From NCBI GenBank assembly GCA_041690255.1, contig JAWLHU010000012.1:185168-249167 (forward strand): a DNA stretch of 64,000 nt. The letters are read 5' to 3'. Made by a program: the position numbers and the translations under genes. The DNA is from JAWLHU01 sp041690255 (GTDB lineage Bacteria > Bacillota > Sulfobacillia > Symbiobacteriales > Symbiobacteriaceae). Shown piece after piece: positions 16,564-25,205 of this stretch. Position 1 is the stretch's first letter. Each line of letters opens with the position of its first letter. Under the pieces are notes generated by a model. It worked only from the letters and a program-made list of their open reading frames with translations. It was not told the origin of the DNA and ran no database searches.

Positions 16564-16821
16564 TTGGCTAATACGAAGTCCGCGAAGAAGCGTGCCCTGA
16601 TCGCTGTAAAGCGCACGGCTCGCAATAAGATGGTCAAGTCCAGCCTCCGGACGGCTGTTCGCAAGTATCGGGAGGCTGTTGGCACCGAGAACGGTGCTAC
16701 TCTCCTGAGCCAGGCTTTCGCCGCTCTGGACAAGGCTGCGACCAAGGGTGTTATTCATAAGAACACCGCTGCTCGCAAGAAGGCCCGCCTCGCGAAGAAG
16801 CTGGCTGCTGCGAACGCCTAG
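16564..16821 (+). CDS. rpsT: 30S ribosomal protein S20
   Basis: This 85-residue basic protein starts with TTG, after GGAGGTGAGGAA. It shows the S20 pattern MANTKSAKKRALIAVKRTAR and the C-terminal VIHKNTAARKKARLAKKL. S20 binds 16S rRNA early in 30S assembly. A TTG start on rpsT is known in other bacteria and may aid autoregulation. It is convergent with holA, a conserved neighbour in Firmicutes, and separated from it by a strong bidirectional terminator. Confidence 0.98.
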   Translation: MANTKSAKKRALIAVKRTARNKMVKSSLRTAVRKYREAVGTENGATLLSQAFAALDKAATKGVIHKNTAARKKARLAKKLAAANA

Positions 16822-16848
16822 TTGTTTTGAGTACATCGGAACATACAC

Positions 16849-16883
16849 AAAGCCCCAACTGTGGAGAGCACGGTTGGGGCTTT
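16849..16883. terminator. Bidirectional intrinsic terminator between rpsT and holA
   Basis: An 11-bp stem AAAGCCCCAAC / GTTGGGGCTTT is followed by CTGTGTT; the opposite strand also ends in T-rich sequence. Confidence 0.9.
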
Positions 16884-16894
16884 CTGTGTTCTCT

Positions 16895-17935
16895 CTACGC
16901 ACCAAGCAGGTCAACGACCAGTGTCTCCAAGGTCAGTTTCGGGTCGTAGCCTGACTTCATGGCCAAGTCGGCTTCGAGGAGGCGGTGCATGGCGCGGACC
17001 ACCTCGGAGCGCTCCAGGCCGGCCACGTGGCCGGTCATCTTCTCGTAGGCGAAGGGGTGCATGCGGGCGAGCGTTGCGCCGTCTTTCTTACTGACCCCCC
17101 GGGCTGTCAGCGCCTTCACCATGAGGATCTGCCGGAAACGATTGGTTAGCGCCGCAAGGATCTGCAGCGGGTGATCCACCTGCCGGAGGGTCTGCTGCAG
17201 CAGGGCGAGAGCCCGCGTCCGTTGCTTGAGCATCACCGCCTCGGTCAGCCGGAAGACCTCGGTCTCGGAGAGGTTGGAGACCACGGTCTCCACATCTTCA
17301 TTGACGATCTCCCTGGCATCGCCGGCATAGAGGCTCAACTTCTCCAGTTCGCCGTCTAACAGGCGCAGATCGGTACCTACCTTCTCGACGAGGGTCCGCG
17401 CCACGAGCTGGTTCAGCTTCTTGCCTCGGGCCTGGGAGCGTTGCTGCGCCCACATTTGGGCATCCTCTTCCCGCAGGGGCTGGCACTCCACGACACCGGC
17501 CTTCGCCATGAGCGCCTTGGTCGTCTTGCGGCGAGCATCTACCGAGTTGGCCAGGAAGAGCACACAGGTAGAAGCGACCGGTGTGTTCACATACCGAATC
17601 AGAGCTTCATCGGCCCCGGCAGCCGGTTTCTCATCCCCTTCGTCCTCGCTGTCACTCTTGCGGCGGGAGGGGACGATGGCGGGGCAATCCTTGGCGACCA
17701 CGAGCCGCCGCTCCGCGAAGAATGGCTGGGTCTGAGCCAGTCCCAGCACCTGGATCAACTGATCGGGTGCAGGATCGAACACGTGAAAGTTGAAGTCAGC
17801 GGTCTCGGGCTGGACCAGTGCGGCCCGCAATGCGTGGAAGAGCTCCTCTTTCAGGAAGTCCTCGGTGCCGTAGATCAGGTAAACCGGGCGGAACTTGCCG
17901 GCCCGGATTTCGTCCAGCGCTTCGCGATAAAGCAA
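16895..17935 (-). CDS. holA: DNA polymerase III delta subunit
   Basis: This 346-residue protein starts with TTG, ten bases after AAAGGAG. It shows HolA features: VYLIYGTEDFLKEEL at the N-terminus, a degenerate AAA domain, the acidic low-complexity insert DSEDEGDE near residue 95, and the C-terminal collar helices (ALLQQTLRQVDHPLQILAAL). Delta is the clamp-loader wrench that opens the beta sliding clamp during replication. The gene next to comEC/rpsT is typical for Firmicutes. Confidence 0.95.
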   Translation of the reverse strand: MLYREALDEIRAGKFRPVYLIYGTEDFLKEELFHALRAALVQPETADFNFHVFDPAPDQLIQVLGLAQTQPFFAERRLVVAKDCPAIVPSRRKSDSEDEGDEKPAAGADEALIRYVNTPVASTCVLFLANSVDARRKTTKALMAKAGVVECQPLREEDAQMWAQQRSQARGKKLNQLVARTLVEKVGTDLRLLDGELEKLSLYAGDAREIVNEDVETVVSNLSETEVFRLTEAVMLKQRTRALALLQQTLRQVDHPLQILAALTNRFRQILMVKALTARGVSKKDGATLARMHPFAYEKMTGHVAGLERSEVVRAMHRLLEADLAMKSGYDPKLTLETLVVDLLGA

Positions 17936-18067
17936 GAATCGCCACTCCTTTGGCGGGCTTGGAGACCCTCTTCCTTTCTAATTCTGGCCCCCACCACAGC
18001 CTCCCTGCAGGAGCGTCCCTGGTCGAAACCGAATTCGAAAGGCGACGAGATTGAGGGGGGTCATTCT

Positions 18068-19783
18068 GTGCGCCGAGGTCCGGCCATCGTGCTGCTATTT
18101 TGCCTTCTGTTCGGCGCAGCGTACGGTGCCTTTCGAGCGGGGCAGGAGGGTCTTGACCGGCTGACTCACTTCACCCCGGGCCATCTTTCAGCGACGCCTC
18201 CCACCGCCGGCACTACGCCCCTTACGGGGCGGCTGGTTCTTATTCTGGTCGAGGGCCTCCGGACCGAGGACGCCCATCTGCTGCCCTCCCTCGAATGGCT
18301 CCGTTCGGCGGGCTCAGGTTACCAATTGGCTTCGTCAGGGTCCGGTCGGGAGCATGCGCTCGCGAGCCTGCTCACCGGAGCCCCGCCACCCCTGCAAGAG
18401 ATCTTCTGGCCCGAGATGAGCAAATCGCTCCAAGCCGATCATCTCCTGCGGTCGGCCCAGCGGGCCAAGGTGAAGAGCGGGGGCGCCGGCGGCCCGGCGC
18501 TGGGACGCCTGACCAGCGGAACGGTCGACACCTGGTACGAGGGGCACTCCCTGGAGGAACTCCCGGGCGGCATCGCCTCACTTCTGAAGCCCGACGGGCC
18601 CCGGCTCGTGCTGCTCCAGGTGCCTGACCTCCTGGTCCAGATCGAGGCGGCTGGTACCGCGGACACCAGTCGGGCCGACTATCGCGACGCACTCGCCGGG
18701 CTCGATGCCGGCCTCGTTGCGATCTTCGACCAGATCGACTGGAAGGCAACGACCGTCCTGGTGGCGGGCACCCTTCCGCTGGATCGAAGCGGGAAGCGGC
18801 TCGAGCGCGGCACCGTACCGCTGATCATGGCTGGTAACGCCGTTCGCCCCGGCATTCGCGGTGACGGCTCGGTCCTGGACCTGGCGCCCACGGCCGCGGC
18901 GCTTCTCGGGCTGGCGGCACCGCTCCAGACCCAGGGCAAGCCCCTGCTGGGCGGCCTTCAGGTGGATGGACACCCCGCCGACGCGATCATGAAAAGCTAC
19001 CTGACCACGCGCCGGACCTTCGCTGACCTCGCCCTCCAGGCCTACGGGGCCACGGTAGGGACGCCCGATCCGCCTGTGGATGCCGCCGAGTTCGATCCCT
19101 ACTTGGCCAAGCTCGACCTGTCGGTCAGTGAAGCCAGGTTCGCCTGGCAGAAGGACGGTCTGCTGGAGCGTCTGCCGTACCTGGGCGGTGGGATTCTGGT
19201 TCTCCTCCTCTATGTGATCATCGTCTGGAGGCAACCGTTCGGGGGGACTGCGTTCCTCACCGCCCTCGCCTACGGGGTCATCTTCCATCTGCTCTTCTTC
19301 CTGGCCGGCGGATGGTATGACATCAGGCCACTCAACATGGAGGCCCCGCTCCCGGAGCTCCGCCTGCGCTTTGGGCTGGTGGTCGTTGCTGCCATGGCCG
19401 CGGCCGCCCTTGTGACCGGGCTCCTCCTCTCCCGGAAGGAGTTCAAGCGAAGCTCCTACCTGGTAACCTCTGCTCTGCATACCAACCTGAGCCTCGCCGC
19501 CCTCCTGACCCTGCCCGTTGCTGCAACGCTGCTCTTCACAGGGTGGACCTTCCCCGTTCTGCTACCCGCAACCGGGCTCTGGGTCTGGTTCTTCATGACC
19601 GTCCTTCAGGTCATCGTGATCGGCGTGGGCAGCCCGGCCTGGAGCTTCCTGGCCGTCCAGGGGGTCCGGATTGGCCGGCACCTCTGGCCGCTGCCGGAGG
19701 TGGGCGACCCTGAGATGAACGCCGACAAGGTGGTGCGCCTGAAGGCGATCAAGCGGTCCCGCAATCATGGACGGAGGGGATGA
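18068..19783 (+). CDS. Membrane protein with degenerate alkaline-phosphatase-superfamily domain
   Basis: The start is the GTG at 18068 (site GAGGGGGG); the open frame upstream overlaps holA and is not coding. The 571-residue product has an N-terminal signal anchor (residues 5-22). An extracytoplasmic domain with sulfatase/PglZ-like layout follows: LVLILVEGLR, SLLTG and SVLDLAPTAAALLGL. Five C-terminal membrane helices complete it. The superfamily's usual first metal ligand Asp is Glu in VEGLR, and the SDHG motif is replaced (LVAGTLPLDRSG), so catalysis is doubtful. Its stop overlaps the panC ATG (ATGA). The function is unknown. Confidence 0.7.
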   Translation: MRRGPAIVLLFCLLFGAAYGAFRAGQEGLDRLTHFTPGHLSATPPTAGTTPLTGRLVLILVEGLRTEDAHLLPSLEWLRSAGSGYQLASSGSGREHALASLLTGAPPPLQEIFWPEMSKSLQADHLLRSAQRAKVKSGGAGGPALGRLTSGTVDTWYEGHSLEELPGGIASLLKPDGPRLVLLQVPDLLVQIEAAGTADTSRADYRDALAGLDAGLVAIFDQIDWKATTVLVAGTLPLDRSGKRLERGTVPLIMAGNAVRPGIRGDGSVLDLAPTAAALLGLAAPLQTQGKPLLGGLQVDGHPADAIMKSYLTTRRTFADLALQAYGATVGTPDPPVDAAEFDPYLAKLDLSVSEARFAWQKDGLLERLPYLGGGILVLLLYVIIVWRQPFGGTAFLTALAYGVIFHLLFFLAGGWYDIRPLNMEAPLPELRLRFGLVVVAAMAAAALVTGLLLSRKEFKRSSYLVTSALHTNLSLAALLTLPVAATLLFTGWTFPVLLPATGLWVWFFMTVLQVIVIGVGSPAWSFLAVQGVRIGRHLWPLPEVGDPEMNADKVVRLKAIKRSRNHGRRG

Positions 19784-20637
19784 GTTCCGTGTGTATCGTC
19801 ACGACCATCGCCGAGGTGCGAGAGGCGGTCCGGGAGGCACGGGCGGCGGGCCGGCGCATCGGCTTTGTCCCGACCATGGGATACCTGCACGAAGGGCACC
19901 TGACCCTCATGCGCCAGGCCAGACAGGAGTGCGGTTTCGTTGTGGTCTCGATCTTTGTGAACCCGACCCAGTTCGGACCCAACGAGGACTTCACCCGCTA
20001 CCCCCGCGACCTGGAGCGCGATGCGAGCCTATGCGCTACGGTTCCGGTCGACCTGATCTTCCATCCTGGTGTAGATGAAGTCTACCCACAACCCTTCCGG
20101 ACGACCGTCAAGGTGACCGGTCTGACGGAGACACTCTGCGGAGCTTCCCGTCCGGGCCACTTCGATGGCGTAGCGACGGTCGTCACCAAGCTCTTCAACA
20201 TCGTTCAGCCCGATGCCGCCTACTTCGGCCAGAAGGACGCTCAGCAGGTGGCGGTGATCCAGCGCATGGTACGCGATCTGAACATGGACCTGACGATCGT
20301 GCCGGTGCCGATCGTCCGTGAACCGGATGGACTCGCCATGTCCTCCCGAAATACCTACCTCTCGGCGGCGGAGCGGCGGGCCGCCCTCGTTCTCTCCCAA
20401 ACCCTGGCCATGGCGCGCGAGCGGGTCGCGGCAGGGGAGCGGGATATGCAGACCCTGGTCAAGGCCATGCGCTCCATGATCAGTGCGGAGCCCCTGGCCG
20501 ACATTGACTATGTGGAGATTGTCGACTCCGCCACCCTTCAGCCGGTCGTACGGCTGGAGCAACGGGCCGTCCTGGCGGCCCTGGCCGTCCGGTTTGGCAG
20601 GACCCGCCTGATCGATAACACGATCTTGGAGCCATAA
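19780..20637 (+). CDS. panC: Pantothenate synthetase
   Basis: This 285-residue enzyme condenses pantoate and beta-alanine using ATP, the last step of pantothenate synthesis in the cytoplasm. It has the nucleotidyl-transferase HIGH-type motif PTMGYLHEGH (His37, His40), NPTQFGPNEDF, the pantoate loop (FGQKDAQQ) and the KMSKS-like MSSRNTYLS. The ATG overlaps the preceding stop, indicating translational coupling. panB and panD are not nearby. A strong terminator follows. Confidence 0.97.
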   Translation: MSSVCIVTTIAEVREAVREARAAGRRIGFVPTMGYLHEGHLTLMRQARQECGFVVVSIFVNPTQFGPNEDFTRYPRDLERDASLCATVPVDLIFHPGVDEVYPQPFRTTVKVTGLTETLCGASRPGHFDGVATVVTKLFNIVQPDAAYFGQKDAQQVAVIQRMVRDLNMDLTIVPVPIVREPDGLAMSSRNTYLSAAERRAALVLSQTLAMARERVAAGERDMQTLVKAMRSMISAEPLADIDYVEIVDSATLQPVVRLEQRAVLAALAVRFGRTRLIDNTILEP

Positions 20638-20643
20638 AGCGTG

Positions 20644-20666
20644 TGAGGGGGGCAGTGCCCCCCTCA
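20644..20666. terminator. Bidirectional terminator after panC
   Basis: A 10-bp stem TGAGGGGGGC / GCCCCCCTCA with a 3-base loop is followed by GTTTCATTT. The minus-strand dsbA-like remnant ends four bases away. Confidence 0.85.
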
Positions 20667-20669
20667 GTT

Positions 20670-21229
20670 TCATTTGGCAATCTCGTCCTTAACCATCTGC
20701 ACCAGACGGTTCATCTCTGCAGCATCAAGTCGCTCAAGCTGAACAATCTTCCCGTTTAGCAGGTAGGTCGGAGTGCCCTGAGCCCCCAGTTGAACGGCCT
20801 CTTCACTGAACTGGTCCACAGCATCGCGACGCTTTCCAGAGTCGAAGCATTGGTTGAAGGAGTTCGGTCTCTAGTCCCAGGCCTTCCGCATACCCCTTCA
20901 GCCTGGCCTTCGTCCACTGCTGCTGGTCAACAACAGGTGGCGATAGTCCCAGAACCTTCCCTGGTCTACCGCGCAGTGAGCGGCTTCCGCAGCCCACTGG
21001 GCAAGCCGTACTCGACCAGTTCAACGTGGGCCGAGGTGGAGCCTAGCGTGTGAAAGACCTCCCCCTGCGTCACGCCACCGGCAGTTGTCGGGATACCAGC
21101 CAAATCCGGCCCTCCTGTGCCAGCCGAGTAGAGGGAGAGTCCGATCAACCCGGCCAGGAGAATAACCGCTGCCCCGACAACCATCCAGACCGCCTGTCTG
21201 TTCACGCCGGAGGCTCTTCCCCTTTTCAA
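20670..21229 (-). pseudogene. Thioredoxin-fold DsbA-like disulfide oxidoreductase, degraded
   Basis: Joined across frames, the minus strand encodes a DsbA-like protein. The N-terminal membrane segment MVVGAAVILLAGLIGLSLYS leads to HVELVEYG in frame one. AQWAAEAAHCAVDQGRFWDY follows in frame two, WTKARLKGYAEGLGLE in frame three, and then NQCFDSGKRRDAVDQ to GTPTYLLNGKI (the cis-Pro loop) again in frame two. Joins are needed near 21008, 20920 and 20870. About 40-45 residues expected between VEYG and AQWAAEAA, including the CxxC active site, are missing. The likely original role was assisting cytochrome c or envelope disulfide chemistry beside the NapC gene. It could also reflect assembly error. 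Confidence 0.8.
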
Positions 21230-21231
21230 TC

Positions 21232-21660
21232 TTACTGACCGAATCCGTTGACGTGGACCGCCTTGGGGTCGTGTCCCTTGTGGCATTCCAGACAGTTCTG
21301 CTCCCTGTCTCGCTTGGTGCGGGCATGCAGGGAGGTCTCCGCATGGCAGGCCGCACAGTTCGCTGCGACCACCGCCTTGGAGTCCTCGCGGATCGCGATC
21401 TCCTCGTGTCCCGCTACCAGCGCCCAGACATGGCGGGCGCCGCTCTGGTACTTCTGTACGATAGTGCTCGTGTGACAGGTGGAGCAGGTAGCCTCCTCCC
21501 TGTGGTAGGAGGTCTCGTAGGTCTGGCCTTGCTCGGCCATGACATGACAGGAGAGGCAGAACGCCACATCGTTGTTGGCCGTCGCGATCAGCGGATAGGC
21601 CATCGCACCTGCGAGCAGTACCCCAAAGATCGCCGCAAAAACCCAGCGCCAGCGCCGCAC
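21232..21660 (-). CDS. NapC/NirT/NrfH-type tetraheme cytochrome c
   Basis: The start is taken at the GTG at 21660, eight bases after GGAGG; an ATG at 21666 is too close to it. After an N-terminal membrane helix (VFAAIFGVLLAGAMAYPLI) there are four heme-binding motifs: CLSCH, CSTCH, CAACH and CLECH. Small membrane-anchored multiheme cytochromes of this class pass electrons from menaquinol to extracytoplasmic reductases such as NrfA. No reductase gene lies nearby. A degraded dsbA-like gene follows directly. The partner is unknown. Confidence 0.88.
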   Translation of the reverse strand: MRRWRWVFAAIFGVLLAGAMAYPLIATANNDVAFCLSCHVMAEQGQTYETSYHREEATCSTCHTSTIVQKYQSGARHVWALVAGHEEIAIREDSKAVVAANCAACHAETSLHARTKRDREQNCLECHKGHDPKAVHVNGFGQ

Positions 21661-21734
21661 GAGCATCGCCTCCTGCCCATAGTGTAGCAGGGCCATACCG
21701 TGCCAGGTATCGAGCAGAGGTCGTATTTGGGGGT

Positions 21735-22631
21735 CTATTCCAATGGACCGTCCTCGGGCGCGGACCTGCCCTGGCTGGCGACCACAGCAACTCCGATCAG
21801 GAGAGCACCCGCGGCCTGCCACCCGGAGATACGGTCCCCCTCAAAGAGGCGGCCAAGCGCCAGGGCGATTGGGAGTTCCACCACGCTGACAATGGCTGCA
21901 CGGTTGGCGCCGATCAGGGCGATCCCCCTGTAGAGGAAGAGAAAGGGCGCCACGCCTCCGACCAGGCTTGACCCAATCGCGATCAGATAGGCCTCCGAAG
22001 ACAGGGTGAAGATCTCCGTCAAGACCTTGGGATAGAGCAGGACAGACCCAACCATGATCGCCAGGCGGGTCAACATGGTCGCGGTAACCGGCGAGAGAAC
22101 AGCGCCGACCTCTTCACCCAGGATGATGTAGACTCCCTGACTGAGCGCGGCGAGCAGCGCAAGGCCAATGCCGAGCATGCTCAACTCCCCCGCAAGGGCC
22201 CCGCCAATGTCCACCGTGAGGACGGCCCCAACCAGGGTGAAGAGGAGCGCCGACAGGTGGAGCGTGGTCGGGCGCTGGCCCAGGAAGAACCACATTCCCG
22301 CGGCAACGAAGGCCGGGTAGGTGAAGAGGAGGATCGTACCCAGGGAGATCGAGAGATGGACCAGGGCCACGTTGAACGCCACACCGGCTGTCGAGCCCGC
22401 CACGGCGAAGAGCAGAAGCTTTGGCCACGAGAGCTTGGGGCGTGGCACGGCAGGCGAAGGCTCCCGGGCCTTGAGCACCGCCAGCTGAAGCAGGGCAAAG
22501 AGCGACTGAAGCACCGAGAAGGACCAGGGAGACATGCCGGCACTGAATCCGCGCTTCATGAACACGGACATGGATGCGAATGTAGCGGCTGAGAGTAGCA
22601 TGAAGAGATAGCCCAGCTTCGTCTTGTTCAT
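21735..22631 (-). CDS. EamA/DMT-family transporter
   Basis: The ATG at 22631 gives 298 residues (MNKTKLGYLFMLLSAATFAS), the usual length. There are ten predicted membrane helices in two EamA repeats of five, including LSISLGTILLFTYPAFVAAG and GANRAAIVSVVELPIALALG. Such proteins export metabolites or amino acids, but the substrate cannot be told. No good ribosome binding site is seen. A TACAAT -10-like element ends seven bases before the ATG, so the message may be nearly leaderless. It is downstream of comEC on the same strand. Confidence 0.88.
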   Translation of the reverse strand: MNKTKLGYLFMLLSAATFASMSVFMKRGFSAGMSPWSFSVLQSLFALLQLAVLKAREPSPAVPRPKLSWPKLLLFAVAGSTAGVAFNVALVHLSISLGTILLFTYPAFVAAGMWFFLGQRPTTLHLSALLFTLVGAVLTVDIGGALAGELSMLGIGLALLAALSQGVYIILGEEVGAVLSPVTATMLTRLAIMVGSVLLYPKVLTEIFTLSSEAYLIAIGSSLVGGVAPFLFLYRGIALIGANRAAIVSVVELPIALALGRLFEGDRISGWQAAGALLIGVAVVASQGRSAPEDGPLE

Positions 22632-22706
22632 ATCTGCTATTGTAGCGGGTTCGGCGGGCACGTCCAGTACTGACCGAGAATTTTGGGCCCCCGTCGGCCT
22701 CCGACC

Positions 22707-25121
22707 TCACCAGGCCCCGAAGAGCCTGCGCCCCAACAGGGCCAGCGGGCGGTACGCGTCATCATCCGGGGAACCGTTGGAGCCGACTAGACGCATGGTG
22801 AAGCCGTCGGTGCGAAGGGTCACCGTACCATGCCGGTCAGTCCGCCAGATCGTTGCCCCGCCCTGGCTCAGCCGGTCAAGGGCCCCCTTGTTCGGATGGC
22901 CGAACGGGTTGCCGTTCCCCGCCGAGATTACGGCATACCTCGGAGCAACCGATTTCAGGAAAGGTTCGGTACTGGAGTGGCCGGATCCATGGTGCGAAAC
23001 CTTCAACAGGTCGGCCCGCAGATCTCTGCCGCTCGCAACCAGGCGCTCCTCGGCCACCGCTTCCAGGTCGCAGGCCAGCAGAACGGCGACCTGGCGATAG
23101 ACCATCCGCATGGCAATACAGTTGGCGTTATCGTCGGAGCGGGTTCCCTGAAAGGGTTGCCGGGGAGCACCCAGGAGTTCCAGCCGAACCCCCGGGCCCA
23201 GTTGCACCTGCTCCCCCTCCAGCGGGGTTCTGGCCTGAACACCGCCCGCCCGTGCCAGGGCGAGTGCCTGAACCTGTCCTCGCTCCGGCGCGGCCGGGTT
23301 GCTCACCCAGAGCTCTCCCACCGAAAGCGCCTCCATCACCGCGGGAGCGCCCCCCACATGGTCCCCGTCCGGATGCGTCAGCACGAGGTAGTCGAGCCGG
23401 TCAAGTCCCATCGATTGCAGGTAGGGAACCACCACTTGGGCGCCGGCATCGAAGCCGGGGCGCCCACGCTTCGGGTCGGGCGGGTAGGCCTGGCCGACAT
23501 CCATAAAGGTGATTGTCAGCAGGTCTGGCGGTTCTGCCAGGGCCAGATGCCAGGTCAACGCCGTAGCAGCGATGCCGCCAAGGCAAGCAGCAACCGTGAC
23601 CCGTTGGCGTTTTCCAGCGGCAAGCCAGCGGGCACCGCCATAGGCAACCCCCGTGGCAAGAAGTCCCCTCGCCTTCGGAAAGGTGACCACCGCCAACCCC
23701 ATGTACCAGGCAATCACCCAGGGAGCGGGGAGGTGTCCGACCTCGACCGAGGCGAAGGGAAGCGTGGCGGTCGCCTTCACCGCGTAGATCAGGAAGGTCA
23801 GCCCGATACCACCCCCGACCTTCAACAGCCAGGTGATGGGCATCCAGCCAACGCCCAGGATCACCACTCCCATGCCGAAGGGGACAAGCCACCCGACCAC
23901 CAGCAGCACAATCAGGTTGGCCAACGGGGCAACGGTGGAGAAGATGCCGAACTGGTGCAGACTGAGCGGCTCGACCATGACCTGCGCCGCGAAGGTGACA
24001 GAGAGGCCGGCAGCCAACCAGGTGCCAAGCCATGGTCCGAAGAGGCGCAGGAACGAGGGTGTAAGCCATTCCTGGATCCGTCGGGCGTAGAGCATGATCC
24101 CCAGGGTCGCCATAACCGAGAGCTGAAAGCCCAGGTCAAAGAGCAGAGCAGGAGACCATACCAGGAGCAGGAGTGCGGCAATCCCCAGGGTGTTCAGGGC
24201 ATCGCGCTCCCGGCCGAGCACGTCACCCAGCAGGACCAGGACGGCCATGAGCCCGGCTCGTAAGACCGATGGGCTTGCACCGGTCAGGAGGACAAAGAAG
24301 ACCACCACACCAATCGCCACGCCGGAGGCCGCCCGTTTCCCAAGCCGCAGGAACTGGAGTCCCGCCAGCAGCGGCATCACCAGCATGGCCACGTTCCCGC
24401 CCGAGACGGCCAGCAAGTGAAAGACTCCCGCCGCCCGAAACGACTCCTTGATATCAGCGGGCAGGTCCGAGCGACTCCCGAAGAGCAAGCCTGCCATGAG
24501 GGCGGCCTCCCGTTTCGGCAGTGCCTCCCGCAGCACCCGCTCCAGCCGGATTCGTACCGCCACAGCGGCCCGGCGCAACGGGTCGAGGCGCCCCGGCCCC
24601 ATGCTCTCTGCCGATCTGGCATCCAGCGTGAGGAAGACGCCCTGCCGCCCCAGGTAGGCCGCCTCGTCAAAACCCCCGGGGGTGCGAGGCCCATCTGGCC
24701 GGTCCAGCCGCCCTTTCAGGGCGACCCGCTCCCCATAGCCCGGTGCCCGCCCCGCCCGCTGCGTAACCTGCACCCGACCGCCGGTCGGGACCTCTCCCAC
24801 CTGCTCTGCGGCGAGAATGTAGGCGATCGAGCCACCCGGGCGGACCTGTGGCTCCCCCACCACCGTCCCGACGAGTGCGATACGCTCTCCTTCCCAGACG
24901 GAGAGGCTTCCACGCCCCGCGGTCTGGTCGTAGGCGTGCCGGAGACCGCCGACGAGCGTGACCACCAGCAGGAAGAGCATTGTCTTCGGCCCACGGCGAA
25001 GGACCAGCCCCATGGAGCAGAACAGAAGGACGGCCATCACCAGCGCGGGATGAGGCCGTAGCCAGTCAGCTACGGTGATCCCAAGAGCCAGTACGGCCGC
25101 CATGATCAACCCTGAGCGCAT
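22707..25121 (-). CDS. comEC: ComEC/Rec2 DNA-uptake channel with shortened metallo-beta-lactamase domain
   Basis: This 804-residue protein has GGGGAG nine bases before the ATG. Domains in order: an N-terminal DUF4131 part with membrane helices, the Competence membrane domain (FRAAGVFHLLAVSGGNVAML, about residues 230-480), and a C-terminal metallo-beta-lactamase fold with THPDGDHVGG. ComEC carries single-stranded DNA across the membrane during transformation. In the lactamase domain, FMDVGQ is followed almost at once by PGFDAGAQVVVPYL. The usual GDs...DGG strand pair (about 20 residues) is absent, so nuclease activity may be lost. Only comEC is present here; comEA is not visible. Confidence 0.93.
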   Translation of the reverse strand: MRSGLIMAAVLALGITVADWLRPHPALVMAVLLFCSMGLVLRRGPKTMLFLLVVTLVGGLRHAYDQTAGRGSLSVWEGERIALVGTVVGEPQVRPGGSIAYILAAEQVGEVPTGGRVQVTQRAGRAPGYGERVALKGRLDRPDGPRTPGGFDEAAYLGRQGVFLTLDARSAESMGPGRLDPLRRAAVAVRIRLERVLREALPKREAALMAGLLFGSRSDLPADIKESFRAAGVFHLLAVSGGNVAMLVMPLLAGLQFLRLGKRAASGVAIGVVVFFVLLTGASPSVLRAGLMAVLVLLGDVLGRERDALNTLGIAALLLLVWSPALLFDLGFQLSVMATLGIMLYARRIQEWLTPSFLRLFGPWLGTWLAAGLSVTFAAQVMVEPLSLHQFGIFSTVAPLANLIVLLVVGWLVPFGMGVVILGVGWMPITWLLKVGGGIGLTFLIYAVKATATLPFASVEVGHLPAPWVIAWYMGLAVVTFPKARGLLATGVAYGGARWLAAGKRQRVTVAACLGGIAATALTWHLALAEPPDLLTITFMDVGQAYPPDPKRGRPGFDAGAQVVVPYLQSMGLDRLDYLVLTHPDGDHVGGAPAVMEALSVGELWVSNPAAPERGQVQALALARAGGVQARTPLEGEQVQLGPGVRLELLGAPRQPFQGTRSDDNANCIAMRMVYRQVAVLLACDLEAVAEERLVASGRDLRADLLKVSHHGSGHSSTEPFLKSVAPRYAVISAGNGNPFGHPNKGALDRLSQGGATIWRTDRHGTVTLRTDGFTMRLVGSNGSPDDDAYRPLALLGRRLFGAW

Positions 25122-25205
25122 CCGGAAGGACTCCCCTCGCCCGTGTGCAGGCAGGACGGGCTCATCCTCTACTACGGGTCCGGGAGCGAAAAGGTTCGAA
25201 CCCGG

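Noticed and set aside
17441..18067. 5' extension of the phosphatase-fold membrane protein over holA
   Set aside because: It is antisense to holA, and a good ribosome binding site with GTG occurs at 18068 exactly before a signal anchor.
25143..25205. GGTTCGAACC motif resembling a tRNA T-arm downstream of the nucleotidyltransferase gene
   Set aside because: On neither strand do the five bases on each side of the TTCGAAC loop pair, and no D-arm, anticodon arm or acceptor stem is present.
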